Shown piece after piece: positions 17,142 through 28,444 of a stretch of 64,000 nt of DNA (position 1 is its first letter; every line of letters begins with the position of its first letter). The notes beneath the pieces are model-generated. The model searched no databases, was not told where the DNA came from, and saw nothing but the letters and a program-made list of their open reading frames with translations. Both the position numbers and the translations under genes were made by a program. This DNA is from Pseudomonas sp. N040 (GTDB lineage: Bacteria; Pseudomonadota; Gammaproteobacteria; Pseudomonadales; Pseudomonadaceae): assembly GCF_015637705.1 (NCBI RefSeq), contig NZ_JADOBE010000004.1, forward strand, positions 1-64,000, given 5' to 3'.

Positions 17142-18176
17142 CTACTGCACCTCGACCGGGGTGCCGAGCAGACGCTCCAGCGCCTCGATCACCGGCCGCG
17201 GCTTGAGTTCACGCAGGCAGTTGTAATGGCCGAAGCGGCAGGTGCGGTCGAAGCACGGGCTGCAGTCCAGGCCGAGGCGGACAATCTCCACCTGGTCCGC
17301 CAGCGGCGGGGTGAACTGCGGCGAGGTTGAACCATAGACCGCCACCAGCGGCCGGTTCAACGCTGCCGCCACGTGCATCAGGCCGGAGTCATTCGACACC
17401 ACCGCCGTCGCCGCCGAGAGCAGGTCAATCGCCTCGGCCATCGAGGTCAGGCCGGCCAGGTTGACGCACTCCTCGCGCAGGCCGGGGATCAGCCGCGAAC
17501 GGATATCCGCGCAACCGGCCTGGTCGCTTTTCGAGCCGAACAGCCAGACTTGCCAGCCCTCGCGAATCTTCAGCTCGGCGACCTTGGCGTAGTGCTCGGC
17601 CGGCCAGCGCTTGGCCTCGCCAAACTCGGCACCCGGGCACAGCGCCAGCAGTGGACGGTCCAGGCTCAGCGCAAATTTGTCCAGCGCCGCGGCGCGGCTG
17701 GCCGGATCAATCTGCAAGCTTGGGCGCGGGTAAGGTTGCGCCAGCGCCACACCAGGTTCAAAGGCCAGCGCCATGAAGCGCTCGATCATCAGCGGATAAC
17801 GCTGCTTGTCCAGCGTACGCAGGTCATTCAGCAAGCCGTAGCGCAGCTCGCCCTTCCAGCCGGTGCGCCGGGGAATGCCGGCGAAAAACGGCACCAGCGC
17901 CGACTTCAGCGAATTGGGCAGCAGGATCGCCTGGTCGTACCGGCCACGCAGGCTTTTGCCGATCCGGCGCCGCGCGGCGATATCCAGCACGCCGTGGCCC
18001 AGCGGAAAACTCAGCGCGGCGCGCACCTCGGGCATGCGCTCGAGGATCGGCCGGCTCCAGTCGGGCGCCAGCACGTCGATCTGGCAACCCGGATGGCGTT
18101 GCTGCAGGCACTGAAACAGCGTCTGCGCCATCACCATGTCGCCCACCCAACTGGGACCAATGATCAGAATATTCAT
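17142..18176 (-). CDS. waaF: LPS heptosyltransferase II WaaF
   Basis: 344-residue GT9 enzyme adding the second heptose. Seen are MNILIIGPSWVGDMVMAQTL, PGAEFGEAKRWPAEHYA (about 207-223), and VSNDSGLMHVAAALNRPLVA in the donor site. I prefer the ATG at 18176 to the one at 18182 because the GGGA ribosome-binding site directly abuts the latter but is six bases from the former; 344 residues also matches the family. First gene of the long minus-strand LPS run. A strong hairpin lies just upstream of its start. Confidence 0.97.
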   Translation of the reverse strand: MNILIIGPSWVGDMVMAQTLFQCLQQRHPGCQIDVLAPDWSRPILERMPEVRAALSFPLGHGVLDIAARRRIGKSLRGRYDQAILLPNSLKSALVPFFAGIPRRTGWKGELRYGLLNDLRTLDKQRYPLMIERFMALAFEPGVALAQPYPRPSLQIDPASRAAALDKFALSLDRPLLALCPGAEFGEAKRWPAEHYAKVAELKIREGWQVWLFGSKSDQAGCADIRSRLIPGLREECVNLAGLTSMAEAIDLLSAATAVVSNDSGLMHVAAALNRPLVAVYGSTSPQFTPPLADQVEIVRLGLDCSPCFDRTCRFGHYNCLRELKPRPVIEALERLLGTPVEVQ

Positions 18177-18190
18177 GCTCATTCCCAAAA

Positions 18191-18219
18191 TGACCGGGGA
18201 GGCTTGCGCCTCCCGGTCA
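18191..18219 (-). terminator. Hairpin with short T-run just before waaF
   Basis: TGACCGG-GGAGGC pairs with GCCTCCCGGTCA around a 4-base loop, with one bulged G. On the minus strand it is followed by TTTT and then the waaF ribosome-binding site. It could end ilvE transcription or attenuate entry into the LPS run. The U-tract is short, so termination is not certain. Confidence 0.6.
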
Positions 18220-18272
18220 TACCGCATTTTCATTCAATGGCCGGCTTGACGCAGTCTTCAGCCAACCAAACA

Positions 18273-18343
18273 GGATGGGTTGAGCGTAGCGATACCCATC
18301 AGCTTGCGGTGGGTTACGTCGCTTCGCGCCTGCCCCGCCCTAC
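18273..18343. repeat. REP-like element, copy D, supplying the ilvE stop codon
   Basis: It holds a hairpin GATGGGT...ACCCATC (18274-18300), then GGTGGGTTACG and a GCCCTAC end. Reading the minus strand, the CTA of that end (18340-18342) is the TAG stop of ilvE. It is a divergent member of the GTAGGGTGG family. Confidence 0.65.
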
Positions 18344-19260
18344 ACCAGGGTCAGCCAGTCGGCATGCCCGGCGGCCTTGCCGGAGACCAGATCGAAGTAG
18401 GCCTTTTGCAGTTTCTCGGTGACCGGGCCGCGACGGCCGATACCGATCTGCCGCCCGTCGACTTCGCGGATCGGCGTGACTTCGGCGGCGGTACCGGTGA
18501 AGAACGCCTCGTCGGCGATGTACACCTCGTCACGGGTGATGCGCTTCTCCACCACCTTGATGCCCAGCTCGTCGGCCAGGGTGAGGATGGTGTTACGCGT
18601 GATGCCGTTCAGGCAGGAGGTCACTTCCGGGGTGTAGACCACGCCATTGCGCACCAGGAAGATGTTCTCGCCGGAGCCTTCGGCGACATAGCCCTCGGTG
18701 TCCAGCAGCATGGCTTCGTCAGCCCCGCCGGAGATGGCCTCCTGCAACGCCAGCATCGAGTTGATGTAGTTGCCGTTGGCCTTGGCGCGGGTCATCGAGA
18801 TGTTCACGTGATGGCGGGTGAAGGAGCTGGTGCGCACCTTGATGCCCAGCTCCAGCGCCTCGTCGCCCATGTAGGCGCCCCAGTGCCAAGCCGCGACGAT
18901 CACATGCACCTTCAGGCCGCTGGCACGCAGGCCCATGGCTTCGGATCCGTAGAACACCATCGGCCGCAGGTAGGCGCTTTCCAGGTTGTTTTCGCGCACC
19001 ACCGCCCGCTGCGCCTGGTTCAGCTCGTCTTTGCCGAACGGCATCGACATGTTCATGATGTGCGCCGAGTCGAACAACCGGTCGGTATGCGCCTGCAGGC
19101 GGAAGATCGCCGTGCCCGACGGGGTGTTGTAGGCGCGCACGCCCTCGAACACGCCCATGCCGTAGTGCAGGGTGTGGGTCAGCACGTGGGTGGTGGCCTC
19201 GCGCCACGGCACCATTTCGCCGTCATACCAGATCACGCCATCACGATCGGCCATCGACAT
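18340..19260 (-). CDS. ilvE: Branched-chain amino acid aminotransferase
   Basis: 306-residue PLP enzyme (fold type IV) interconverting 2-oxo acids and Leu/Ile/Val with glutamate. Seen are YGMGVFEGVRAY (about 33-44), RAKANGNYINSMLA with the PLP lysine (about 159), and EGSGENIFLVRNG. The length is typical. The ATG at 19260 has AAGGAG 10 bases upstream. The stop codon lies inside a REP-like element. The gene is flanked by the LPS run and glnE on the same strand, each separated by repeat elements, so it is probably transcribed on its own. Confidence 0.97.
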   Translation of the reverse strand: MSMADRDGVIWYDGEMVPWREATTHVLTHTLHYGMGVFEGVRAYNTPSGTAIFRLQAHTDRLFDSAHIMNMSMPFGKDELNQAQRAVVRENNLESAYLRPMVFYGSEAMGLRASGLKVHVIVAAWHWGAYMGDEALELGIKVRTSSFTRHHVNISMTRAKANGNYINSMLALQEAISGGADEAMLLDTEGYVAEGSGENIFLVRNGVVYTPEVTSCLNGITRNTILTLADELGIKVVEKRITRDEVYIADEAFFTGTAAEVTPIREVDGRQIGIGRRGPVTEKLQKAYFDLVSGKAAGHADWLTLV

Positions 19261-19301
19261 ATCGGTCTGCTCCTTTTCAACTGTTCGTTTTCAATCAACG
19301 T

Positions 19302-19380
19302 GTAGGGTGGACGTCGCGCCGCGCGAACGTCCACCAGGCCGGCGGCGGCGGACAAGACCTGCGGTCGTTGCCCAGCCTAC
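19302..19380. repeat. REP-like GTAGGGTGG element, copy C, supplying the glnE stop codon
   Basis: It begins GTAGGGTGGACGT and forms a hairpin GGTGGACGT...ACGTCCACC (19306-19334). It ends CCTAC, whose CTA at 19377-19379 is the TAG stop of glnE on the minus strand. It fills the gap between glnE and ilvE. Confidence 0.65.
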
Positions 19381-22310
19381 GCCAAACCCAATTCCCGCCA
19401 GATGCGCAACACCGTGTGGCGCTCGGCCGCCAGCTGCTCCGCGGGCACCTCGCCCGGCAGCTTCTGCAGTGCCTGGCGGTGTGCCACCGCGCGCAGGGCC
19501 TTGTAGGCTTCCTGCAGCAGGCCGACATCCTCCCGCGGCAATAATCCAAGGTCACGCAGCCCGTCGAGGATGCGGATATTGTCGGTGTAACGCAGCAATT
19601 CCGGGTACTGGTGCGACCAGGCCAAGGCCGCGTATTGCACCATAAATTCAATATCGACGATACCGCCGGCATCCTGCTTGAGATTGAAGGTCTGCCCCGC
19701 GGCGAACGCATTGTCCGCCGTGCCTGCGTTTGTTGCGCGGGTTCCCAGGTTGTCGCGCATCTTAGCGCGCATCTCGCTGACTTCGGCGCGCAACTGCGGC
19801 AGGTCGCGCTCACGCCCCAGCACGCGCCCGCGAATGGCCTCGAACGCGCGGGCGACCCGCGGACAGCCGACCAGCACCCGCGCGCGCACCAGCGCCTGAT
19901 GCTCCCAGGTCCAGGCTTCGTTCTGCTGATAGCGCTCGAAGGCCGCCAGCGAACTGACCAGCAGACCGGAGGCGCCAGACGGGCGCAGGCGCATGTCCAC
20001 TTCATACAGCTGGCCGGAATTGGTCTGGGTGGTCAGCAGGTGAATGATGCGCTGCCCCAGGCGGGCAAAGAACTGCGCGCCATCCACCGGCTTGGCGCCA
20101 TCGGTTTCCGCCTGCGAATCGCCGTCATGGATGAACACCAGATCCAGATCGGAGCCGTGACCCAGCTCGATGCCGCCGACCTTGCCATAGCCGACGATGA
20201 TGAAATCCGGATCGCACAGCGTGCCGTCGGTGCGCCGCGGCGTGCCGTGCCGGGCCACCGTCTGTCGCCAGGCCAGCGCCAGCACCTGCTCGAGGATCGC
20301 TTCGGCCAGCCAGGTCAGGTAATCGCTGACCTTCATCAGCGGCAGGGTGCCGGCGATCTCCGAGGCGGCCACGCGCAAGCGGTGGGCCAGCTTGAAGTGG
20401 CGCAGCGCCTCCATCTGCTGCTCCAGGTCATCCTCGGGAATCCGCATCAGGCGCTCGCGCAACTCCGCCGCCAGCTCCGGCGCCAGCGGCGGATTGAACA
20501 GCCGGCCCTCGTTGAGCAGTTCGTCGAGCAACAGCGGAAAGCGGGCGATCTGCTCGGAAATCCACGGGCTGGCCGCGCACAGGCTGATCAGGCGCTGCAT
20601 GGCGCCGGGATTCTCGCCGAGCAATACCAGGTAGGCCGAGCGCCGGGCGACTTTCTCCACCAGCGGCATGACCCGCTCCAGCACCCGGTGCGGGAACTCG
20701 TGCTCCACCGCCTGCGCCAGCAGACGCGGCATGAAGGCATCCAGGCGCTCGCGGCCCATGCGCTGCATGGCGCGCACCTGCGGCCCGCGCTTGAGGTCGA
20801 GGATCAACTTGAACGCCGCCTCGGGCTCGGCAAAGCCGGCATCCTGCAACTGGCGCACGGCGCTTTCCGGCTCGACCGCCTCCTCCCACAGCGGCAACCA
20901 CTCGGCCCCGGTCGCGCCGGCGACAGGTTCATTCTCATCCTCGTCGGGATCGGCAATGACCTGGCGGAAGTGCCAGTCGATACGCGCGCGCCAGTGCATC
21001 AACTGCTGGTGAAACTCGCCCCAGCCGGCATAGCCCAGCATGCTGGCCACGCGCGCCTGGTCCAGTTCATTGTCCGGCAGCATCTGCGTCTGGCGGTCAT
21101 CGATGGCCTGCAGCGCATGCTCGGTGTAACGCAGGAACTCGTAGCCCTGCTGCAGCTCCTGCACCGCTGCCGCCGGCAGGTAGCCCTGCCCCTCGAGCGT
21201 CCGCAGCACCCCGGGCAGCGAGCGCTGCTGCAGGCTCAGGTCGCGCCCGCCATGAATCAGCTGGAACACCTGGGCGATGAATTCCACTTCACGGATACCG
21301 CCAGCACCGAGCTTGATGTTCTCGGCCATGCCCTTGCGCCGGACCTCCTGCTGAATCAGCTGCTTCATGCCGCGCAGCGCTTCGATTGCCGAGAAGTCCA
21401 GGTAGCGCCGATAGACGAACGGCCGCAGCATTTCCAGCAGGCGCGCCCCGGCCTGCTGGTCACCGCCAACCACCCGCGCCTTGATCATCGCGTAGCGCTC
21501 CCAGTCACGCCCCTGATCCTGGTAATACTGCTCCAGCGCATTGAAACTCAGCGCCAGCGCACCGGCCGAGCCGTACGGGCGCAGGCGCATGTCGGTGCGG
21601 AACACGAAACCGTCGACGGTGATCGCATCCAGCGCCTTGATCAGGCGCTGGCCGAGGCGAATGAAAAACTCCTGATTGTCCAGCGAGCGCTTGACCCCCT
21701 CAGTCTCACCGCCTTCCGGGTAGCCGAAGATCAGGTCGATATCCGACGACAGGTTGAGCTCGAGGGCGCCGAGCTTGCCCATGCCGAGAATCACCATGTG
21801 CTGCGGCTCGCCACTGCGCCGGCCAATCGGCGTGCCGAACTGGGCGGCATGCTGCCGGTAGATCCACTGATAGGCCAGATCGATGCAGGCATCCGCCATG
21901 TCCGACAGATCGCGGCAGGTTTCCACCAGTGCCGCCTGGCGCGTCAGGTCACGCCAGATGATGCGCAGCTGCTGGCTGTTGCGAAAGCGCCGCAAGCGCC
22001 GCCCGAGCTCGTCTTCGTCGGCGCAGCCGGCCAGGCGTTCCTCGAGCAGCGCGCGCAGCTCCCCGTGCGCCAATGGCCGCTGCAACAGGCCGCTGGTCAG
22101 CAGCTCGCGCAGCAGCTGCGGATCGCGCTGCGCCTGCCCGGCGACAAAGTCGCTCAGCGCCGCGACGCGCCGAAACGCCTCAGCCCACCCGGCCGGCCAG
22201 TCCTGGCTGCCGATACCCTGCTCGGCCATGGCCGCAAGCAGGCCCTGTTCGGCACGCCCGGCGCAGGCCTGCAGAAGCGCGGGAAGGGGTGACAGCAGAG
22301 GCAAACTCAT
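19377..22310 (-). CDS. glnE: Bifunctional glutamine synthetase adenylyltransferase/adenylyl-removing enzyme
   Basis: 977 residues, the normal GlnE length. It adds and removes AMP on glutamine synthetase in response to PII, tuning nitrogen assimilation. There are two nucleotidyltransferase domains. The N-terminal deadenylylating domain has GMGKLGALELNLSSDIDLIF (about 174-193). The C-terminal adenylylating domain has GYGKVGGIELGHGSDLDLVF (about 698-717), each with the paired aspartates. The ATG at 22310 has AAGGATAG upstream. It diverges from aceE over 247 bp. Its stop codon is inside a REP-like element. Confidence 0.97.
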   Translation of the reverse strand: MSLPLLSPLPALLQACAGRAEQGLLAAMAEQGIGSQDWPAGWAEAFRRVAALSDFVAGQAQRDPQLLRELLTSGLLQRPLAHGELRALLEERLAGCADEDELGRRLRRFRNSQQLRIIWRDLTRQAALVETCRDLSDMADACIDLAYQWIYRQHAAQFGTPIGRRSGEPQHMVILGMGKLGALELNLSSDIDLIFGYPEGGETEGVKRSLDNQEFFIRLGQRLIKALDAITVDGFVFRTDMRLRPYGSAGALALSFNALEQYYQDQGRDWERYAMIKARVVGGDQQAGARLLEMLRPFVYRRYLDFSAIEALRGMKQLIQQEVRRKGMAENIKLGAGGIREVEFIAQVFQLIHGGRDLSLQQRSLPGVLRTLEGQGYLPAAAVQELQQGYEFLRYTEHALQAIDDRQTQMLPDNELDQARVASMLGYAGWGEFHQQLMHWRARIDWHFRQVIADPDEDENEPVAGATGAEWLPLWEEAVEPESAVRQLQDAGFAEPEAAFKLILDLKRGPQVRAMQRMGRERLDAFMPRLLAQAVEHEFPHRVLERVMPLVEKVARRSAYLVLLGENPGAMQRLISLCAASPWISEQIARFPLLLDELLNEGRLFNPPLAPELAAELRERLMRIPEDDLEQQMEALRHFKLAHRLRVAASEIAGTLPLMKVSDYLTWLAEAILEQVLALAWRQTVARHGTPRRTDGTLCDPDFIIVGYGKVGGIELGHGSDLDLVFIHDGDSQAETDGAKPVDGAQFFARLGQRIIHLLTTQTNSGQLYEVDMRLRPSGASGLLVSSLAAFERYQQNEAWTWEHQALVRARVLVGCPRVARAFEAIRGRVLGRERDLPQLRAEVSEMRAKMRDNLGTRATNAGTADNAFAAGQTFNLKQDAGGIVDIEFMVQYAALAWSHQYPELLRYTDNIRILDGLRDLGLLPREDVGLLQEAYKALRAVAHRQALQKLPGEVPAEQLAAERHTVLRIWRELGLA

Positions 22311-22389
22311 GGTCTATCCTTGGAAATCAATGACTGACAGAAGCCTTGCGCGGCAGCAACCGGACCCGGCCGTCACGCGCAAGATTTTA

Positions 22390-22404
22390 TGTAGTTTTGC
22401 TACA
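22390..22404. promoter_or_regulatory. Dyad operator-like site 1 upstream of aceE
   Basis: TGTAGTTTTGCTACA, a TGTAG-N5-CTACA dyad in the glnE-aceE divergent region. Its exact reverse complement is repeated at 22441-22455. The paired arrangement is typical of a transcription-factor operator. Regulator not identified. Confidence 0.6.
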
Positions 22405-22440
22405 AAAAGTGTGTCTCAAGAGCGCCTGAACGCGTTAATA

Positions 22441-22455
22441 TGTAGCAAAACTACA
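22441..22455. promoter_or_regulatory. Dyad operator-like site 2 upstream of aceE
   Basis: TGTAGCAAAACTACA, the exact reverse complement of site 1. Dyad centres are 51 bp apart, close to five helical turns. It directly abuts a possible -10 (TAATAT, 22436-22441), so bound protein would interfere with a promoter here. Confidence 0.6.
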
Positions 22456-22557
22456 GGCCGGCAACCCCGGTTGTAGCCGAACCCACTGCCGCCACCCACC
22501 CCGGTGGCGAGCAAACTGGCGACCGATTCTGGAAGCCTTTGAGCCCTGGAGCAAGCC

Positions 22558-25203
<2,646 letters not shown>

Positions 25204-25272
25204 GTCATGAAAATGGCACCGGTACTTACCCTCCGGCCAGCAATAGGCCTTAGCTGTAGCGGAGCGTTTTTT

Positions 25273-25337
25273 GTAGGGTGGGCTTCAGCCCGCCAGTACC
25301 AGCGCAGGTCGTTGCGGTGGGCTCAAGCCCACCCTAC
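25273..25337. repeat. REP-like GTAGGGTGG element, copy B
   Basis: 65-bp element in the aceE-aceF gap. GTAGGGTGGGC at the left end is inverted as GCCCACCCTAC at the right. It contains two hairpins, GGTGGGCTTCAGCCCGCC and GGTGGGCTCAAGCCCACC. It closely matches copy A. It ends 11 bases before the aceF ribosome-binding site and may modulate aceE-aceF readthrough. Confidence 0.8.
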
Positions 25338-25358
25338 GTTTTGCCAAGGAGATGGATT

Positions 25359-26984
25359 GTGAGTGAGTTGATTCGCGTACCCGATATCGGCAACGGCGAA
25401 GGTGAAGTGATCGAGCTGCTGGTCAAGGTCGGTGATCGCATCGAGGCCGACCAGAGCCTGCTGACCCTGGAGTCGGACAAGGCCAGCATGGAAATCCCCG
25501 CGCCGCGCGCCGGCGTGATCACCGCCCTGCACGTAAAGCTCGGCGACAAACTGAAGACCGGCGACGACCTGCTGGAGCTGGAAGTGGCGGGCGACGCCGC
25601 CACCGTGCCCGCCAGCGCAGCACCACCCGCGCCGCCCGCAGCGGCTGCCGCCGTCCCGGCACCAGCGCCGGCAGCCGCCCCGGCAACCGCCAACGCGGCG
25701 CCACAGGACATCGCCGTGCCGGACATCGGCTCCTCGTCCAAGGCCAAGATCATCGAGCTGCTGGTCAAGGTCGGTGACACGGTGACAGAGGATCAGTCGC
25801 TGCTGGTGCTGGAGTCAGACAAGGCCAGCATGGAAATTCCCTCGCCGGCCGCCGGGGTGGTCAGCGCACTGTACGTCAAGCTGGACGACGAAGTCGGCAC
25901 CGGCGACCTGATCCTGCAACTGCAGGGCAGCACCCCGGCCGCCAGCGCAGCGGTTGCACCGCCTGCGGCCGAGCAGGCTGTCGCAGCCCCCGCCACCGCT
26001 CCCGCGCCAGCGGCCAGCGCGCCCATGCCGGCAGCCACAGCCGCCGCGGCCAGCGCGCCAGCCAGCACTGGCAAAGTCCACGCTGGCCCTGCTGTACGCC
26101 AGTTGGCCCGCGAACTGGGTGCCGACCTTGCGGCGGTAACCGCGAGTGGACCGCATGGCCGCATCCTCAAAGAAGACGTGCAGCTGTTCGTCAAACAGCA
26201 GCTGCAAAAAGCCAAACAGACATCCGGCACTGGCGCCACTGGCGGCGCAGGCATCCCGCCGATTCCGGAAGTGGATTTCAGCAAGTTCGGCGAAGTCGAA
26301 GAAGTGGCGATGACCCGCCTGATGCAGGTCGGCGCCGCCAACCTGCACCGCAGCTGGCTCAACGTGCCGCACGTGACGCAGTTCGACAATGCCGACATCA
26401 GCGAACTGGAAGCCTTCCGCAACGCGCAGAAAGCCGTGGCCGAAAAAGCCGGGGTGAAGCTCACCGTGCTGCCATTCCTGCTCAAGGCCTGCGCGCACCT
26501 GCTGCGCGAGCTGCCGGATTTCAACAGCTCGCTGGCGCCATCGGGCAAGGCGCTGATCCGCAAGAAATACGTACACATCGGTTTTGCCGTGGACACCCCG
26601 GACGGGCTGCTGGTGCCGGTGCTACGCGACGTCGACCAGAAGAGCCTGCTGCAACTGGCCGCCGAAGCCGCCGAGCTGGCGGAGAAAGCGCGCACCAAGA
26701 AGCTCTCGCCGGATGCCATGCAAGGCGCCTGCTTCACCATTTCCAGCTTGGGCCATATCGGCGGCACCGGCTTCACGCCGATCGTCAACGCGCCGGAAGT
26801 AGCGATTCTCGGTGTCAGCAAAGCCAGCATGCAGCCGGTATGGGACGGCAAGGCGTTCCAGCCACGCCTGCTGCTGCCGCTGTCGCTGTCCTACGACCAC
26901 CGGGTGATCAACGGCGCCGCCGCGGCACGCTTCACCAAGCGCCTCGGCGATGTACTGGCGGATATCCGTACGCTGTTGCTGTAG
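25359..26984 (+). CDS. aceF: Pyruvate dehydrogenase E2 component, dihydrolipoamide acetyltransferase
   Basis: 541-residue core subunit that carries acetyl groups on lipoyl lysines to CoA. Two lipoyl domains are visible (ESDKASMEIP at Lys41 and again at Lys155), joined by Ala/Pro-rich linkers. A peripheral-subunit-binding domain follows (AGPAVRQLARELGADL), then the catalytic domain ending with SYDHRVINGAAAARFT, which contains the active-site histidine. The frame is open to 25278, but that upstream part is repeat element. The GTG at 25359 has AAGGAGA seven bases upstream and gives MSELIRVPDIG, the family start. The TAG stop falls in a REP-like element. Confidence 0.97.
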   Translation: MSELIRVPDIGNGEGEVIELLVKVGDRIEADQSLLTLESDKASMEIPAPRAGVITALHVKLGDKLKTGDDLLELEVAGDAATVPASAAPPAPPAAAAAVPAPAPAAAPATANAAPQDIAVPDIGSSSKAKIIELLVKVGDTVTEDQSLLVLESDKASMEIPSPAAGVVSALYVKLDDEVGTGDLILQLQGSTPAASAAVAPPAAEQAVAAPATAPAPAASAPMPAATAAAASAPASTGKVHAGPAVRQLARELGADLAAVTASGPHGRILKEDVQLFVKQQLQKAKQTSGTGATGGAGIPPIPEVDFSKFGEVEEVAMTRLMQVGAANLHRSWLNVPHVTQFDNADISELEAFRNAQKAVAEKAGVKLTVLPFLLKACAHLLRELPDFNSSLAPSGKALIRKKYVHIGFAVDTPDGLLVPVLRDVDQKSLLQLAAEAAELAEKARTKKLSPDAMQGACFTISSLGHIGGTGFTPIVNAPEVAILGVSKASMQPVWDGKAFQPRLLLPLSLSYDHRVINGAAAARFTKRLGDVLADIRTLLL

Positions 26985-27066
26985 CCGGCAGGGTGGAAAA
27001 CGCCGCTGGCGGCTTTTCCACCGGCACATTGGTGGATAAGGCCTGTGACCGTTATCCACACCCTAC
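26981..27066. repeat. REP-like element, copy E, overlapping the aceF stop codon
   Basis: It begins GTAG (the TAG at 26982-26984 ends aceF), then CCGGCAGGGTGG. One hairpin is GGTGGAAAACGCCGC with GCGGCTTTTCCACC (26992-27022). A second is GGTGGATAA with TTATCCACACC (27031-27062). It ends CCCTAC. It could also act as the aceF terminator. Confidence 0.65.
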
Positions 27067-27118
27067 CCGGCGCGACTATGGGTTAATCTGCGCGCACCGC
27101 AACGCACGAGCTTCTCCC

Positions 27119-27589
27119 ATGGCAAACCGCCGCTACAGCTGCATCGGCCTGTTCAACCCCAAGTCCCCGGAAAACGTTGGCGCGGTGATGCGCGCCGCCG
27201 GCTGCTACGGGGTCAATTCGGTGTTCTATACCGGCAAGCGTTATGCCCGCGCCCAAGATTTCGTCACCGACACCAAGAAAGTCCATCAGGACATCCCGCT
27301 GATCGGCGTGGATGATCTGGAGCAGATCATCCCCTTGGGCTGCACCCCGGTGGCGGTGGAGATGGTCGAAGGCGCCCGCGACCTGACCACCTTCACCCAC
27401 CCGGACCGCGCCATCTATATCTTCGGCCCGGAAGACGGCTCGCTGGACAAGAAGGTCCTGGCCTGGTGCGAAGAGGTCATTTACATTCCCACCAACGGCT
27501 GCATGAACCTTGCGGCGACCGTCAATGTGGTGCTCTATGACCGCCTGGCCAAGGGCCTCAACACCCGCTCCGGCCCGCAATTTGGCTGA
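27119..27589 (+). CDS. SpoU/TrmH-family RNA 2'-O-methyltransferase
   Basis: 156-residue SPOUT-fold protein. The three SpoU motifs are visible: motif 1 [16 protein letters not shown] (about 13-28), motif 2 [12 protein letters not shown] (about 100-111) and motif 3 [20 protein letters not shown] (about 124-143), where the knot binds S-adenosylmethionine. Probably methylates a ribose in tRNA or rRNA; the target cannot be read. The frame extends to 26840 inside aceF, but the ATG at 27119 is the first sensible start. In PAO1, as I recall it, dipA lies between aceF and msrA; it is absent here. Confidence 0.85.
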   Translation: MANRRYSCIGLFNPKSPENVGAVMRAAGCYGVNSVFYTGKRYARAQDFVTDTKKVHQDIPLIGVDDLEQIIPLGCTPVAVEMVEGARDLTTFTHPDRAIYIFGPEDGSLDKKVLAWCEEVIYIPTNGCMNLAATVNVVLYDRLAKGLNTRSGPQFG

Positions 27590-27624
27590 CCGCCAGACCC
27601 GCTGCATTGCCGAGGTATCCCGTC

Positions 27625-28269
27625 ATGGTCCTGCGCTCGCAAATCCTTGCCCACAAACTGCAACTGCCGACCGCCGAACAGGCCTTGCCCGGCCGCGCCA
27701 CGCCACTGCCGGTGCCGGCCGCGCACCTGGTCAACGGGCATGCCCTGCAACCACCCTTTCCAGCTGGCCTGCAGCAGGCCATTTTCGCCCTCGGCTGCTT
27801 CTGGGGCGCCGAGCGGTGCTTCTGGCAGCAGCCGGGGGTGTGGAGCACCGCGGTCGGCTATGCCGGTGGCTTCACCCCGAATCCGACCTACGAGGAAGTC
27901 TGCTCCGGGCTTACCGGCCACACCGAAGTGGTTCTGGTGGTGTTTGATCCCCAACTGACCAGCTATGCAGCCCTGCTCAAGGTCTTCTGGGAGGCGCACA
28001 ACCCGACCCAGGGCATGCGCCAGGGCAACGACAGCGGCACCCAGTACCGCTCGGCGATCTACTGCTGCGATGCCGGACAACTGGCCGCCGCCCAAGCCAG
28101 CAAGGCACAGTTCGAACAGGCCCTGGAGGACGCCGGCTTCGGCCCGATCACCACGGAAATCGGCATGGCGCCGCCCTTCTACTACGCCGAGGGCTACCAC
28201 CAGCAGTACCTGGCCAAAAACCCCGGCGGCTATTGCGGCCTCGGCGGCACCGGCGTCTGCCTGCCGCCT
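27625..28269 (+). CDS. msrA: Peptide-methionine (S)-S-oxide reductase MsrA
   Basis: Reduces the S epimer of methionine sulfoxide in proteins, using thioredoxin. The catalytic GCFWGAE puts the nucleophilic cysteine at residue 58; [18 protein letters not shown] and [21 protein letters not shown] are family signatures, with resolving cysteines near the C-terminus. The reading frame is open to the TAA at 28285-28287, giving 220 codons; the C-terminal residues from 28270 to that stop (PPEPTLP) are part of the protein, so its true end is 28287. The ATG at 27625 follows GAGG. A MITE-like element begins right after the stop. trxC at 41.8 kb could supply reducing power. Confidence 0.9.
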
Positions 28270-28287
28270 GAGCCGACCCTGCCGTAA

Positions 28288-28427
28288 CAGACCGTTGAAA
28301 AACGTCGGCGAGGCAGCCGAGACAAGGCGAAAACAGGCGAGAAAGCGCAGTTTACGAGTGGTAAATGAGCATTTCGAGCCTGTTTTCAACGCAGTATCGG
28401 CAACGCAGGTAGTTTTTCAACGGTCTG
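28288..28427. mobile_element. MITE-like element with 16-bp perfect terminal inverted repeats
   Basis: 140 bp bounded by CAGACCGTTGAAAAAC (28288-28303) and its exact inverse GTTTTTCAACGGTCTG (28412-28427). It has an inner inverted pair AAAACAGGC (28330-28338) and GCCTGTTTT (28378-28386). There is no coding capacity. It begins directly after the msrA stop and ends 17 bases before the next start codon. No clear target-site duplication is visible. Such GACCGTTGAAAAAC-bounded sequences recur in Pseudomonas genomes as far as I recall; a parent transposase is not in this window. Confidence 0.75.
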
Positions 28428-28444
28428 GCAAAGGAGACCCGGCC

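Noticed and set aside
19611-22292. 893-codon open frame opposite glnE
   Set aside because: Antisense shadow of glnE, which has both nucleotidyltransferase motifs.
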